In this document: piece after piece, positions 28,182 to 36,837 of the stretch | Numbering within the stretch: position 1 is the first letter of the stretch | Layout of the letters: each line of letters opens with the position of its first letter | Assembly: GCF_030812775.1 (NCBI RefSeq) | Contig: NZ_JAUSTI010000008.1 | Location: 285,895-349,894, forward strand | Reading direction: 5' to 3' | Origin: Paenibacillus tundrae | GTDB taxonomy: Bacteria; Bacillota; Bacilli; Paenibacillales; Paenibacillaceae | Length of the DNA: 64,000 bases | Made by a program: the position numbers and the translations under genes | The notes under the pieces: model-generated | The model's database searches: none | Seen by the model: the letters and a program-made list of their open reading frames with translations, nothing else | Told to the model about the DNA's origin: nothing

Positions 28182-29231
28182 CTACTTCGCTAAAGTTTCT
28201 GATAAGCTGTTGAAGATTTTAATGAACGTTTCAATGGATTCATTGGTATATGTGTCGTTTGGTGCATACAAAATCTGACCTTTAGTAATCGCTGTTGTGT
28301 TTTTAAGAGCAGGTGCATTATCAATAACATCTTGTGCAGGCACAGAAGCTTCATCGGAAGAAATAGCTGCATCACGATCCAGTACGAAAATCCAATCTGG
28401 ATTGCTCTGAGCAATAGCTTCAACGGAAATATCATCCCCTTGATGATCAGCAGAAGACTTGTCAACTTCTAGCGCTGGCACCCAATTGAAGATTTCATAC
28501 AATGGTCCCCATACACGACCGTAATGAGGAGCTGAGAAACCAATATCCCCTGCAGAAACAATTACACTCATCACTGTATCTTTGCCATTGTAAGCTGCTT
28601 TTGCTGCCTCAATAGATTTATCGAGTTCAGCATTCAGTTGGCTAGCTTCGTCTTCTTTACCAAAAATTTTGCCCAAATTCGTTGTTGCATCTTTAAATCC
28701 ATTAATCAAGTTTTCTCCAGGTGTTCCGGCTTCTGCTGAAACATCAAAAGTAAGGTCAATAACTGCTGCATTAGGCACTAATTTTTTGATATCTTCATAG
28801 AATCCCGAGAATCTTTGACCAACAATAACAAGGTCAGGTTGAATCGATGCCAATAGCTCAAGATTTGGCTCGCGATGATCTCCGATATCTTGTACCGCTT
28901 CATCATTTACATAAGGAGCATTTGGAGGCATTACACCCTTAGGCACAGCCGCTAATTTAACGTCCCAGTTCGCTAGTGTCTCAAACGTTCTATTATCAAG
29001 AGCAACGACATTCGTTGGATTAACAGGAACCGTTACCGTTCCGTGTGCATCTGTAATTTCAACTGTCGTAGGGGCAGCAGGATTAGCTGCACTCGTAGAA
29101 GCGCTAGTGTCCGTCGCATTGGTACTCGGTGCATTCGAATTCGAAGCTTCATTACTGGAACATGCCGCGAGCACCAAAGCCAAAGCTGCCACCATCATAA
29201 ACAACAATTTTCTAGAAATAGATTTTCTCAT
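28182..29231 (-). CDS. siderophore-binding lipoprotein (YclQ/FatB-like)
   Basis: A 349-residue class III substrate-binding protein. The signal peptide ends in the lipobox LAAC (Cys ~ residue 24), followed by a Ser/Asn/Thr-rich linker to ~55. The two-lobed binding domain includes VEITDAHGTVTVPVNPTNVVALDNRTFETLANWDV and NLELLASIQPDLVIVGQRF. It captures a ferric catecholate or mixed siderophore; petrobactin-type by family resemblance, not proven. First gene of the importer operon, with a Fur box upstream. Confidence 0.88.
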   Translation of the reverse strand: MRKSISRKLLFMMVAALALVLAACSSNEASNSNAPSTNATDTSASTSAANPAAPTTVEITDAHGTVTVPVNPTNVVALDNRTFETLANWDVKLAAVPKGVMPPNAPYVNDEAVQDIGDHREPNLELLASIQPDLVIVGQRFSGFYEDIKKLVPNAAVIDLTFDVSAEAGTPGENLINGFKDATTNLGKIFGKEDEASQLNAELDKSIEAAKAAYNGKDTVMSVIVSAGDIGFSAPHYGRVWGPLYEIFNWVPALEVDKSSADHQGDDISVEAIAQSNPDWIFVLDRDAAISSDEASVPAQDVIDNAPALKNTTAITKGQILYAPNDTYTNESIETFIKIFNSLSETLAK

Positions 29232-29312
29232 TTGTATCCCCCTAGTTTAGATATGTATGACCCATAGGTAGAGTCTTTTAGATGAAATCATTATCATGCC
29301 AAAATCAACAAA

Positions 29313-29327
29313 TGATAGTGATTATCA
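29313..29327. promoter_or_regulatory. Fur box
   Basis: TGATAGTGATTATCA matches the 7-1-7 Bacillus Fur consensus TGATAATNATTATCA with one change. It lies about 82 bases before the binding-protein start, so iron repression of the importer is expected. A weaker half-site (ATTATCA) sits at 29290-29296, nearer the gene. Confidence 0.75.
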
Positions 29328-29548
29328 ATATCAATAAAATTCATTATACCAACTTAGCGAGCATTTTCAACACCTATCACCTGTAAATTATGTCGAAATT
29401 ATGAACCCATTTACTTTCATACCTATTTCACATATCTGTTCCGATCTTGCTGTATCTAGCATTGCAAGGTATTTTCAAGGTACATCACCCTCCAAATTCT
29501 CCACCAAATGTATTTCGAAATCATCCTCGAAAAAAATTTACGAATCAC

Positions 29549-29582
29549 AAAAAGAGGAGTATGACTATGTCATACTCCTTGT
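29549..29582 (-). terminator. terminator of the gldA-dhaKL operon
   Basis: On the minus strand, AAGGAGTATGAC pairs with TCATACTCCT across a short loop and is followed by CTTTTTG. It is about 60 bases past the kinase stop. Confidence 0.75.
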
Positions 29583-29639
29583 GGTAGAACGTTTCATCAC
29601 AATAGATTTCTCATTGTAACGTCCTGACTTATCATAGAT

Positions 29640-31409
29640 TTATTTCATTGCCTCAGACAATTCAGTGAAAATAACACCCAATGCATACGCACCAGCATCA
29701 GGGTATCCTAGACTACGGTCACCAACCGTACCTGCACGACCCATACGAGCTACGATGTCTTCCGTTTTCTTGGCACCTTCCACTGCTGCTGCTGCACCTT
29801 TGGCAAATGCCGTTTTGAAGTCGTCTCCCGACTCAGCGCTTTGTGTCCAAGAATCAGCACAAGGTACAAGCGCATCAATCAAGGTTTTGTCACCGACAAC
29901 TGCACCACGTCCGAAGGAGCGTTCGCCAGTGGACTGAATGCCTTGAACTGCAGCTTGCATCATCTCAGCGAATTCAGCCACACTCAATTGCTGCTTGTCG
30001 CCTACAGCTTTGCCAGCCGCACGGAATGCCGAACCCCAGATCGGGCCGGATGCTCCGCCGCAATATTCCATGATAACCAATGAACATGCATCAAGGAATG
30101 AACCGATGTCCTTTTTCTCTTCGTTAATGATATGATTCCATTCACGTTTCAACTGGCGGAAGCCTTTGGCCACACTCATCCCGAAGTCGCCATCGCCCGC
30201 ATGAGAATCCAGCTCACAGAACGGCACTTCATTCTTGATGATGATCTCACCCATTTTGTCGATCAGGTATACGACATTATCGAGGGAGAACTGATTATTG
30301 TTGATTACCGCAGACGTCGCAGGTGTCTCCACCTCAAAGGATACTGGAGCATCCTCACTTACAACTGCTTCAAGTGCTTCAGAATATGCTACTTGGGCAA
30401 CTGGTTCACCGGAGACCTTGAATGCAGGCGTATCACTTTCTTGGAACAACAACGTTTTCAGTTCATCATCCAATTTCAGAATAGTTACCGAGGCACCAGC
30501 CATATCGATACTAGTCATATAGTTGCCTACAAACGTTGTAGCAACCTTCAGACCTGTTTGTCCTGAAAGTTCACGTTGAACGGAGTTGTTCAGCAAGTAC
30601 AATTCTTGTAGCGGTGTAGCGCCAAATCCGTTCACAAGCACAGCAATCTCCGCAGAAGCGTCATGGTCCAGCTTCATATCTGCCAGCAATGCTTCAACCA
30701 TGCGTCCTGCGAGTTCATCCGCAGACACAATTTTCTCCCGACGAATCCCTGGCTCACCGTGGATTCCCACGCCGAACTCCATTTCATCTTCCGCGATCTC
30801 AAATGTTGGAGTTCCTTTCGCTGGTACAGTACATGAAGTGAAGCCAAACCCGATACTACGTACGTTCTGCGCTGCCTTCTCAGCAACCTGTTTCACTTCA
30901 TCCAGACTGCGGCCTTCTTCTGCCGCTGCTCCGGCAATCTTGTGAACCAGTACAGTACCAGCAACACCACGGCGTCCTACCGTGTACAAGCTATCCTGTA
31001 CTGCGATATCATCCTCAACGCGTACATATTGTACGTTAATGCCGTCTTCCTCTGCCAGATGAGCTGCATTCTTGAAGTTCATCATGTCGCCACTGTAGTT
31101 TTTGATAATCAGCAGTGTACCTTTGTTGCTCGCTGTAGCTTTGATCGCCTGGTATACCTGGATCTGTGAAGGAGATGCGAATACATCTCCGCACACCGCT
31201 GCATCCAGCATACCTTTACCTACATAACCTGCATGAGCCGGTTCGTGTCCGCTTCCCCCACCACTAATCAGGCTAACTTTATCCGCATTAATCTCTCTGC
31301 GTTTGATGACTTTATATTTCTTCAGGAATTCAAGCTCCGGGTGCGCAAGCGCAATCCCATTGCACATTTCCATTACAACATTCTCGGCCTGGTTAATAAT
31401 TTTTTTCAT
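29640..31409 (-). CDS. ATP-dependent dihydroxyacetone kinase (DhaK-DhaL fusion)
   Basis: A 589-residue kinase that makes dihydroxyacetone phosphate. The DhaK part (about 1-330) has the N-terminal GGGSGHEPAHAGYVG and the substrate-binding His in the FGVGIHGEPG region. The DhaL part (about 380-589) has the ATP/Mg aspartates in DSHAGDGDFGMSVAKGF and GGASGPIWG. The fusion of both parts marks the ATP-using type rather than the PTS-dependent DhaKLM type. Its ATG shares one base with the gldA stop (TAATG), so translation is coupled. Confidence 0.9.
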   Translation of the reverse strand: MKKIINQAENVVMEMCNGIALAHPELEFLKKYKVIKRREINADKVSLISGGGSGHEPAHAGYVGKGMLDAAVCGDVFASPSQIQVYQAIKATASNKGTLLIIKNYSGDMMNFKNAAHLAEEDGINVQYVRVEDDIAVQDSLYTVGRRGVAGTVLVHKIAGAAAEEGRSLDEVKQVAEKAAQNVRSIGFGFTSCTVPAKGTPTFEIAEDEMEFGVGIHGEPGIRREKIVSADELAGRMVEALLADMKLDHDASAEIAVLVNGFGATPLQELYLLNNSVQRELSGQTGLKVATTFVGNYMTSIDMAGASVTILKLDDELKTLLFQESDTPAFKVSGEPVAQVAYSEALEAVVSEDAPVSFEVETPATSAVINNNQFSLDNVVYLIDKMGEIIIKNEVPFCELDSHAGDGDFGMSVAKGFRQLKREWNHIINEEKKDIGSFLDACSLVIMEYCGGASGPIWGSAFRAAGKAVGDKQQLSVAEFAEMMQAAVQGIQSTGERSFGRGAVVGDKTLIDALVPCADSWTQSAESGDDFKTAFAKGAAAAVEGAKKTEDIVARMGRAGTVGDRSLGYPDAGAYALGVIFTELSEAMK

Positions 31410-32548
31410 TATTTTTCCTCCTGGCGAGCTTTGTACTCCCGTCCGATTCGGTCAGCTGCTGCGATGGCAGCTGCCACTTCAGGAACTGTGATTGGGAATG
31501 GCATTGCGTGAATGGATTCTTCCGGAATACAAGCAATCTCTGCTACTTGGATCAGTTCTTCTTGTGTAATTGTTTCTACACCGATATCTGCCAGGCTTAC
31601 AGGCAGTCCAACAGCAAGGCAGAAGTCCATCACTTCATGCAGCTCTTCGGTTGGTGCATTCTCAAGCACAAGCTGAGCAATGGTACCGAAGGATACTTTT
31701 TCTCCATGGAAGTAGTGGTGCGTGCCTTCAAGAACAGTCAGACCGTTGTGGATTGCATGTGCCGCAGCCAAACCACCGCTCTCAAATCCAAGACCAGACA
31801 ATAGAATATTCGTCTCCACGATGTTCTCCAGCGCTTGAGTCACCACATTGCTGTCACTAGCTACTTTAGCTTTTGCACCGTCAGTAAGAAGCATCTCATA
31901 ACATAGCTTCGCCAGTGCAAGTGCCGCATTCGTCCCTACAGCAGAAGGTGTATGTCCTTCGCGAGATCCCATTGGTAGGCTTGCGTTCACACGAGAATAG
32001 GATTTAGCTGTTGCTCTTGCTTCGAAATACGTAGATAGTGCATCTCCCATACCGGATACGAGGAAACGTGTGGGTGCATTTGCAATAACTGTTGTATCTA
32101 CAAGCACAACACTTGGGCTTTGTTTGAAGTATGCATAATCATCGAATGCGCCTTCTGGTGTGTACAATACAGCTGAGTGACTTGTTGGTGCGTCCGTTGC
32201 CGCAATCGTTGGGCAGATGATCAAGGCTTCGCCTTCAGCTACACATTTGGCCGCATCAATCGCTTTACCACCACCAAGACCGATCGTAGAGTCACATCCT
32301 TTTTCCTTTGCGATCTCTTGCAGACGAGCAACCTCCTCACGGGAACATTCGCCTTTAAAACCGCTTTCAACAAACGTAATATTGAATTTCTCAGCTGTTG
32401 CATCCAGCTTTGCTTTTACACGTTGTACATCATCTGGGTGAGCGATCAAGAGCGCGGAGTCTCCGAACGATTTCACAAAATACCCCAGGTTAAGTAGTTC
32501 GTCTTCACCTTGTACATATTTCGTTGGGCTGATAAATGCTTTTCTCAT
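31409..32548 (-). CDS. gldA: glycerol dehydrogenase
   Basis: A 379-residue NAD-dependent, metal-dependent glycerol dehydrogenase of the iron-containing ADH superfamily. It shows GGGKAIDAAK (nucleotide loop), PTSHSAVLYTPEGAF, and metal ligands in GMGDALSTYFEA and in the two His positions of AAHAIHNGL and HHYFHGEKVS. It oxidises glycerol to dihydroxyacetone, which the next gene phosphorylates. The start is ATG 32548, where AGGAGG lies 9 bases upstream; the longer frame to 32587 lacks one. Likely activated by the divergent PocR/AraC protein. Confidence 0.92.
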   Translation of the reverse strand: MRKAFISPTKYVQGEDELLNLGYFVKSFGDSALLIAHPDDVQRVKAKLDATAEKFNITFVESGFKGECSREEVARLQEIAKEKGCDSTIGLGGGKAIDAAKCVAEGEALIICPTIAATDAPTSHSAVLYTPEGAFDDYAYFKQSPSVVLVDTTVIANAPTRFLVSGMGDALSTYFEARATAKSYSRVNASLPMGSREGHTPSAVGTNAALALAKLCYEMLLTDGAKAKVASDSNVVTQALENIVETNILLSGLGFESGGLAAAHAIHNGLTVLEGTHHYFHGEKVSFGTIAQLVLENAPTEELHEVMDFCLAVGLPVSLADIGVETITQEELIQVAEIACIPEESIHAMPFPITVPEVAAAIAAADRIGREYKARQEEK

Positions 32549-33099
32549 ACTAGAAAACCTCCTATAAATATTTAATGGATTAACCATTCAATTCAACATA
32601 TAAAATTTTAAATGACCCACAATAATATAAATATATATCAGTAATGTGAGGTTTACAGTGGATTTTGATAACAAATTATTATAATTTGCAATCGTAATTT
32701 TTTGCTTTTTGCTGCAATCATGGTATCTTATTGTTATGGGCTTTTTATACATTACCCACAGGCATCACATTTTAATATGTACAAATTCCTAACTTTTAGA
32801 GATTGTTCAATAAGTCCGTTTTTAATTCACAGCATGAATATAAGTTCAACTAAAGAATGTTTACACCTGCCACTCCGATGACAGAATAACCTTCCGATCG
32901 CTGTTATCCCCAGATTTTTTTGCATTCCCTTCTTCAAAGGGAAAATCCGGTGATAAAGGCGCACGCTTCGCTTCTTCAAGTTATTTCTGTCCTCTCCGTT
33001 CTCGTGTAAAAAGTATAGTTAACTTATATAACGGATTCAAACAAGAACACACGTAGGACGACATACTGTCTTGATCCAGACTGCTATGGAGGTTTCACC
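32549..33099. other. divergent control region of the dha locus
   Basis: A 551-base gene-free region between gldA and its divergent regulator. It carries repeat copy 2 (32838-33030) and an AT-rich stretch upstream of gldA (32580-32830). No clear -35/-10 pair or cre site was identified by eye. Confidence 0.55.
32838..33030. repeat. ~193-bp near-palindromic repeat, copy 2
   Basis: Same element as 8834-9027. The ends ATATAAGTTCAACTAAAG and the complement ATATAAGTTAACTATAC pair. The inner arms GATGACAGAATAAC / GTTATTTCTGTC and TTATCCCCAGATTTT / AAAATCCGGTGATAA pair too, and the tip is a perfect TTCCCTT-CTTCA-AAGGGAA hairpin. The tip and ends differ from copy 1 while remaining mostly paired, which points to selection for structure or to independent palindromic insertions. 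It lies 70 bases upstream of the PocR/AraC start. Confidence 0.85.
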
Positions 33100-34131
33100 A
33101 TGATTAAGGAATACTTGCATATTAATAAAATTCTTGACCTGACCAAATGGAAGCGTCTGCAGGACTCACTTGCGACTGTAACGAAGCTAGCTATCCTGAC
33201 CGTAGATTACAAAGGGATTCCCATAACCAGTCACAGCAGTTGTCAGGCGTTCTGCCAGAGTGTACGCAAAGATCCCGAGCTACTTCCCTATTGCCAAAAA
33301 TGTGACTCACGCGGCGGTCTGGAAGCTGTTCGATTGAATGAACCATATGTATATCTATGTCATTTCAACATAGTAGATATAGCCATTCCCATCACAATTG
33401 ACGGAAAATATATCGGGGCTGTTATGGCAGGACAAGTTAAGCTGGCTGACCCGGAGAAAGGTACCGATCTGGAACAGATCGTGACCTCCAAGAATGTACC
33501 GATGCATGCTGAGAAGCTGAAAGAGTTACAAGAGGAGTATGACCAGTTACCCGTCATGACCTATGAAGAGGTTGTGAAAATTTCGAATATGCTCTCCCTG
33601 CTCTGCAACTATATTGTAGAGGAGGCACTAAACAAAAATCTGCTGGTGGAAATGTTCGAGAAGGCCTCCGGCAATCAGCAATCACTGAACCTCGCGACCA
33701 TCCTGCCGGGGTATTCCATTCGTAATATTGAATCTATCAAAAAAGAAATGACCAATGCGATTGCGGATGCTTATCTGAAAACCAGTCCTAATGAAGCCGA
33801 GACTGGCAATCCGGTGTTACAGCCCGCCTTTGAATACATCCATAGTCACAAAAGCGAGCAGGTTTCGTTGAAGCATATGGCTGAGCTCTGTCACCTGAGT
33901 CCAAGTTATTTCAGTCGATTATTCGCCAAGGAAACGGGTGAGAACTTCACGACTTATCTCGCTAAACTCAAGATAAAATGGGCCAAGCAATTACTTGAGA
34001 TTACCGATATGCCTGTCTCTCAGATTAGTGATGAATTAGGATTCAATGAATCAGGTTATTTTATTAAAATCTTCAAGAAGTTTGAGGAAATTACCCCTGC
34101 CCTTTATCGTAAATACATCCAAAAACAATGA
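33100..34131 (+). CDS. PocR-domain AraC-family regulator
   Basis: A 343-residue regulator. The N-terminal PocR ligand-binding domain (about residues 5-180) has CQAFCQSVRKDPELLPYCQKCDSRGGLEA with clustered cysteines, and FNIVDIAIPITIDGKYIGAVMAGQV. The C-terminal AraC double helix-turn-helix spans residues ~240-340 (VSLKHMAELCHLSPSYFSRLFAKETG). PocR domains sense small polyols or related metabolites in propanediol and glycerol pathways. It is divergent from gldA-dhaKL, so glycerol or dihydroxyacetone is the likely cue. ATG 33100 follows GGAGG. Confidence 0.9.
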   Translation: MIKEYLHINKILDLTKWKRLQDSLATVTKLAILTVDYKGIPITSHSSCQAFCQSVRKDPELLPYCQKCDSRGGLEAVRLNEPYVYLCHFNIVDIAIPITIDGKYIGAVMAGQVKLADPEKGTDLEQIVTSKNVPMHAEKLKELQEEYDQLPVMTYEEVVKISNMLSLLCNYIVEEALNKNLLVEMFEKASGNQQSLNLATILPGYSIRNIESIKKEMTNAIADAYLKTSPNEAETGNPVLQPAFEYIHSHKSEQVSLKHMAELCHLSPSYFSRLFAKETGENFTTYLAKLKIKWAKQLLEITDMPVSQISDELGFNESGYFIKIFKKFEEITPALYRKYIQKQ

Positions 34132-34161
34132 ACCCTAGGCTCGAATAAATTGAAACAGGAA

Positions 34162-34185
34162 AGAGGTGATGCTTCCATCACCTCA
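34162..34185. terminator. short hairpin at convergent gene ends
   Basis: GAGGTGATG and CATCACCTC pair across a 4-base loop, 30 bases after the regulator stop, and overlap the stop codon of the convergent SMI1-like gene. There is no clear T run, so activity as a terminator is doubtful. Confidence 0.4.
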
Positions 34186-34426
34186 ACTTACACCAGTCCG
34201 TACTTCCACCGGAATCCATCACTTCTCTCCCGCTCGCAGGATCACCGAAGTTGCATGCACCGAATTCGAGTAAAAGCGCCCGATAAGCTGCGGGAATGTT
34301 CACGTTATGCTTTTGCTCAAAAGCTCGCATGTCCTGTTCTGTATCAGGCTTGCATCCCTTGCCCATGGTTGTACCATAAGCCTTCTTTAAAAGATCACGA
34401 ATCGGTTCCCATTCTATCAACGTCAC
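34178..34426 (-). CDS. short SMI1/KNR4 (SUKH)-like protein
   Basis: An 82-residue protein with the opening SUKH pattern: an N-terminal helix pair, then DMRAFEQKHNVNIPAAYRALLLEFGACNFGDP. SUKH domains commonly act as immunity proteins against nuclease toxins and normally run ~120-150 residues, so this one lacks the second half and ends at a hairpin. The start is GTG 34426 (AAAAGGGGAG upstream). It is probably a truncated remnant, though a short functional form cannot be excluded. It sits alone between convergent and parallel genes. Confidence 0.6.
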   Translation of the reverse strand: MTLIEWEPIRDLLKKAYGTTMGKGCKPDTEQDMRAFEQKHNVNIPAAYRALLLEFGACNFGDPASGREVMDSGGSTDWCKLR

Positions 34427-34496
34427 ATGAACTCCCCTTTTAATAATTGATGAGGCACATTCGTCTAACTTTCGTTATTTGTCCATCTTTTCCTGC

Positions 34497-34540
34497 AAAA
34501 AGCGGCTAAATCAGAACTTTCGCCACTGATTAGCCGCTAT
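34497..34540 (-). terminator. terminator of the aldolase-like gene
   Basis: On the minus strand, AGCGGCTAATCAG pairs with CTGATTTAGCCGCT (one bulged base) across an 11-base loop, followed by TTTT. It lies about 160 bases past the aldolase stop. Confidence 0.7.
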
Positions 34541-34702
34541 GTGTTTAGATCAACGCATACTAGAAAGTAGTTTTCATAGGCAGTATGAAGATGTGTATAA
34601 GCACACAAAAACACCCTATCCAGCATGTGGACAAGGCGGCTAACATCATTTTATTGTTTTCATACTATATCGTTTCGTTCTTTCAATTTTCCCTCACACT
34701 TT

Positions 34703-35800
34703 TTATCTCACCTGCTTCTGCATCTCTTCGTTCAACCATGTCAGAGCTGCTCGCAGCTTATCCTGTGGTATGTGCTCATAACGATCACCCATAGAGAGTT
34801 CGAACGCACAGCTGTTTCCACTTGTTTTGTTCAAATACGACGTAATGCCTATCCCGTAATGCTGCGTCATATGTACAAGCAGAGGTTCTACCTCCGAAGT
34901 TGCAAGTGCAATGTGAACATGAAACATATTTGATACCGGAACTTCAAGTAGTGTACGTATGCCATGACATGCGTTCAATAAGGCAGCCAGCTCTTTAGCC
35001 TGCTCGTAATATAGCTGCATTTTGCCAATCCGTTCATTGTAGTAGTATTGTGAGCTTAGAATATATGGATATAGGCCGATTAGATCTCCACCGTGACGTC
35101 GTTTCCACACCTTGGACTCCTCCATCACATCCGTATCCCCAGCAAGGATCGCCCCCGCGATGCCACCAACCCCCTTATAAAAGGATATGTATACACTATC
35201 AAACAGACTGCATATCTCAGCAGGTGTCTTCTGATAATAAGGTGTAATCTCAAACAGACGCGCTCCATCGAGATGTAGCTTAATTCCACGTTCACGACAA
35301 TACGCTGAGATAGACTCCAGTTCTTCGTAACTTGGCAATTGCCCACCAATCTCCCGCTGCGGCAGCTCAAGTAAGAGGCAAGCAATCTCCTGATCCAATC
35401 TTTGTACATCTTCTAAACGAATGAGCCGATCCTTATCTGCCAGTAAAATGGTTTCTATCTGATGTAGCTCCTTCAACCCATCTTCTTCATGAATCTCCAG
35501 ATGAGCCAGCGGGTGATACGCAACTCGTTTCAGCCCTTGGCGATCACACCAGATCCGCAATGCAATCTGCTGTGCCATCGTTCCACTTGGGAAAAATACA
35601 GCTGCTTCCTTACCTAGCACATCAGCCATCTGCTGTTGAAAACTATCGATGATTGCACCGTTGCCGTAGTGGTCACTCGCCAGCTCTCCATCCACATGCA
35701 TGAACGCTTCTTGGAGAACTTTAATCTTTCTGCTACCATGACCGCCGATAATATAATCCGCATTCTGAAATGCTTCTGCTAACGTTAGAGATGATTCCAT
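34703..35800 (-). CDS. threonine-aldolase-family PLP enzyme
   Basis: A 365-residue fold-type I PLP enzyme of the beta-eliminating lyase/low-specificity threonine aldolase family. The PLP lysine is in SFYKGVGG (about residue 210). Other family motifs are FPSGTMAQQIALR near the N-terminus and LHLDGARLFE with the PLP-contacting Asp. It would cleave L-threonine or a related beta-hydroxy amino acid to glycine and an aldehyde. It is 23 bases downstream of the LysR gene on the same strand, so the two may be cotranscribed. Confidence 0.8.
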   Translation of the reverse strand: MESSLTLAEAFQNADYIIGGHGSRKIKVLQEAFMHVDGELASDHYGNGAIIDSFQQQMADVLGKEAAVFFPSGTMAQQIALRIWCDRQGLKRVAYHPLAHLEIHEEDGLKELHQIETILLADKDRLIRLEDVQRLDQEIACLLLELPQREIGGQLPSYEELESISAYCRERGIKLHLDGARLFEITPYYQKTPAEICSLFDSVYISFYKGVGGIAGAILAGDTDVMEESKVWKRRHGGDLIGLYPYILSSQYYYNERIGKMQLYYEQAKELAALLNACHGIRTLLEVPVSNMFHVHIALATSEVEPLLVHMTQHYGIGITSYLNKTSGNSCAFELSMGDRYEHIPQDKLRAALTWLNEEMQKQVR

Positions 35801-35823
35801 TCGTTATTCACTCCTTCTATTTA

Positions 35824-36699
35824 CTAACTGCCCTTCTCGTCTGTCTTCAACAATGATAACCAGGCACGCATGGCTCCTGACAAATGCTCACTGTGGGGAT
35901 AGATGAAGCCCACTTCCAGTCTACGGTAAGGCTCAGGCAATGAATAGATATGCACCTCACCTCTAGATTGCGCTTGAACCACAGTGGAACGTGGCAGAAG
36001 AGATACACCCAGCCCAGCAGAGACGCCATGTATGATATTGTCTAACGTCCCATACTCGGTAACCTGTATGGTTGGCACCCCTTGATCCCTGAGTAATGCC
36101 TCTGCCTGCTCTCGATGTGTACAGCCTACTTCAAAGAACAACATCGGTTTGCTTAACCATTCTTGGAGTTCATATGATTCCTGTGTTCTAGGCTCTGCGA
36201 TCAGTACCAATTCTTCTTCGAGTACCTTCATATAGTTCAGATCGGGAATATTCTGTGGTCCATAGATGAATGCGCCATGCACCTCATGCCGAATGACCTT
36301 TTGCATGAGCTCATGGGTTCCCCCTGTCGCCAGTGCGAGTTGCACATCCGGATAGCGTGAACGATACTCTGCCAATAACGGAGTTAGCAACTTCGATGCG
36401 GCTGTCTCAATTGACCCCAGACGAAGTGAACCTACAGGTTTATCTCCTATTAATACCGCTTGCTCTGCTTCATAGATTAGACTGACGATTTTGTCTGCGT
36501 ACAAGAGCAAATTCTCGCCCGCCGGTGTAAGAGACATTCCCCGATTAGAACGTCGAAATAGAGGTGCTTGTAGCTGTTCTTCGAGCTGTCTGATCCGTGT
36601 TGTCACATTGGACTGCACATAATTCAGTGCTATTGCAGCTTTGCTGATACTGCCTTCGCGGGCAACCGCCTGAAATATCTTTAAATCTCCTGCATCCAT
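35824..36699 (-). CDS. LysR-family transcriptional regulator
   Basis: A 291-residue regulator with an N-terminal helix-turn-helix (DAGDLKIFQAVAREGSISKAAIALNYVQSNVTTRIRQLEEQL pattern, residues 1-60) and an effector domain including GSLRLGSIETAAS. It resembles the CzcR/YwbI/GltC-like group with the VQSNVT recognition helix. It lies divergent from the zinc-free oxidoreductase gene and directly upstream of the aldolase-like gene; it may control either. Effector unknown. Confidence 0.85.
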   Translation of the reverse strand: MDAGDLKIFQAVAREGSISKAAIALNYVQSNVTTRIRQLEEQLQAPLFRRSNRGMSLTPAGENLLLYADKIVSLIYEAEQAVLIGDKPVGSLRLGSIETAASKLLTPLLAEYRSRYPDVQLALATGGTHELMQKVIRHEVHGAFIYGPQNIPDLNYMKVLEEELVLIAEPRTQESYELQEWLSKPMLFFEVGCTHREQAEALLRDQGVPTIQVTEYGTLDNIIHGVSAGLGVSLLPRSTVVQAQSRGEVHIYSLPEPYRRLEVGFIYPHSEHLSGAMRAWLSLLKTDEKGS

Positions 36700-36837
36700 G
36701 CCCTAATCACCTGCTTATTGTCTATCATCATTTTTGATATTCACCTTCATTTTTGTTCATTTTACGTGAATCTCTCCCATCTGTACAATGAGGATCAATA
36801 CGCAACCTTATACCATACACAGGGAGGAAAAACAGAG

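Larger units (their letters stand above)
29232..29639. other. intergenic region with Fur box and dha terminator
   Basis: It holds the promoter region and Fur-like operator of the siderophore importer (29313-29327) and the terminator of the dha operon (29549-29582). Apart from these I see no gene. Confidence 0.6.
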
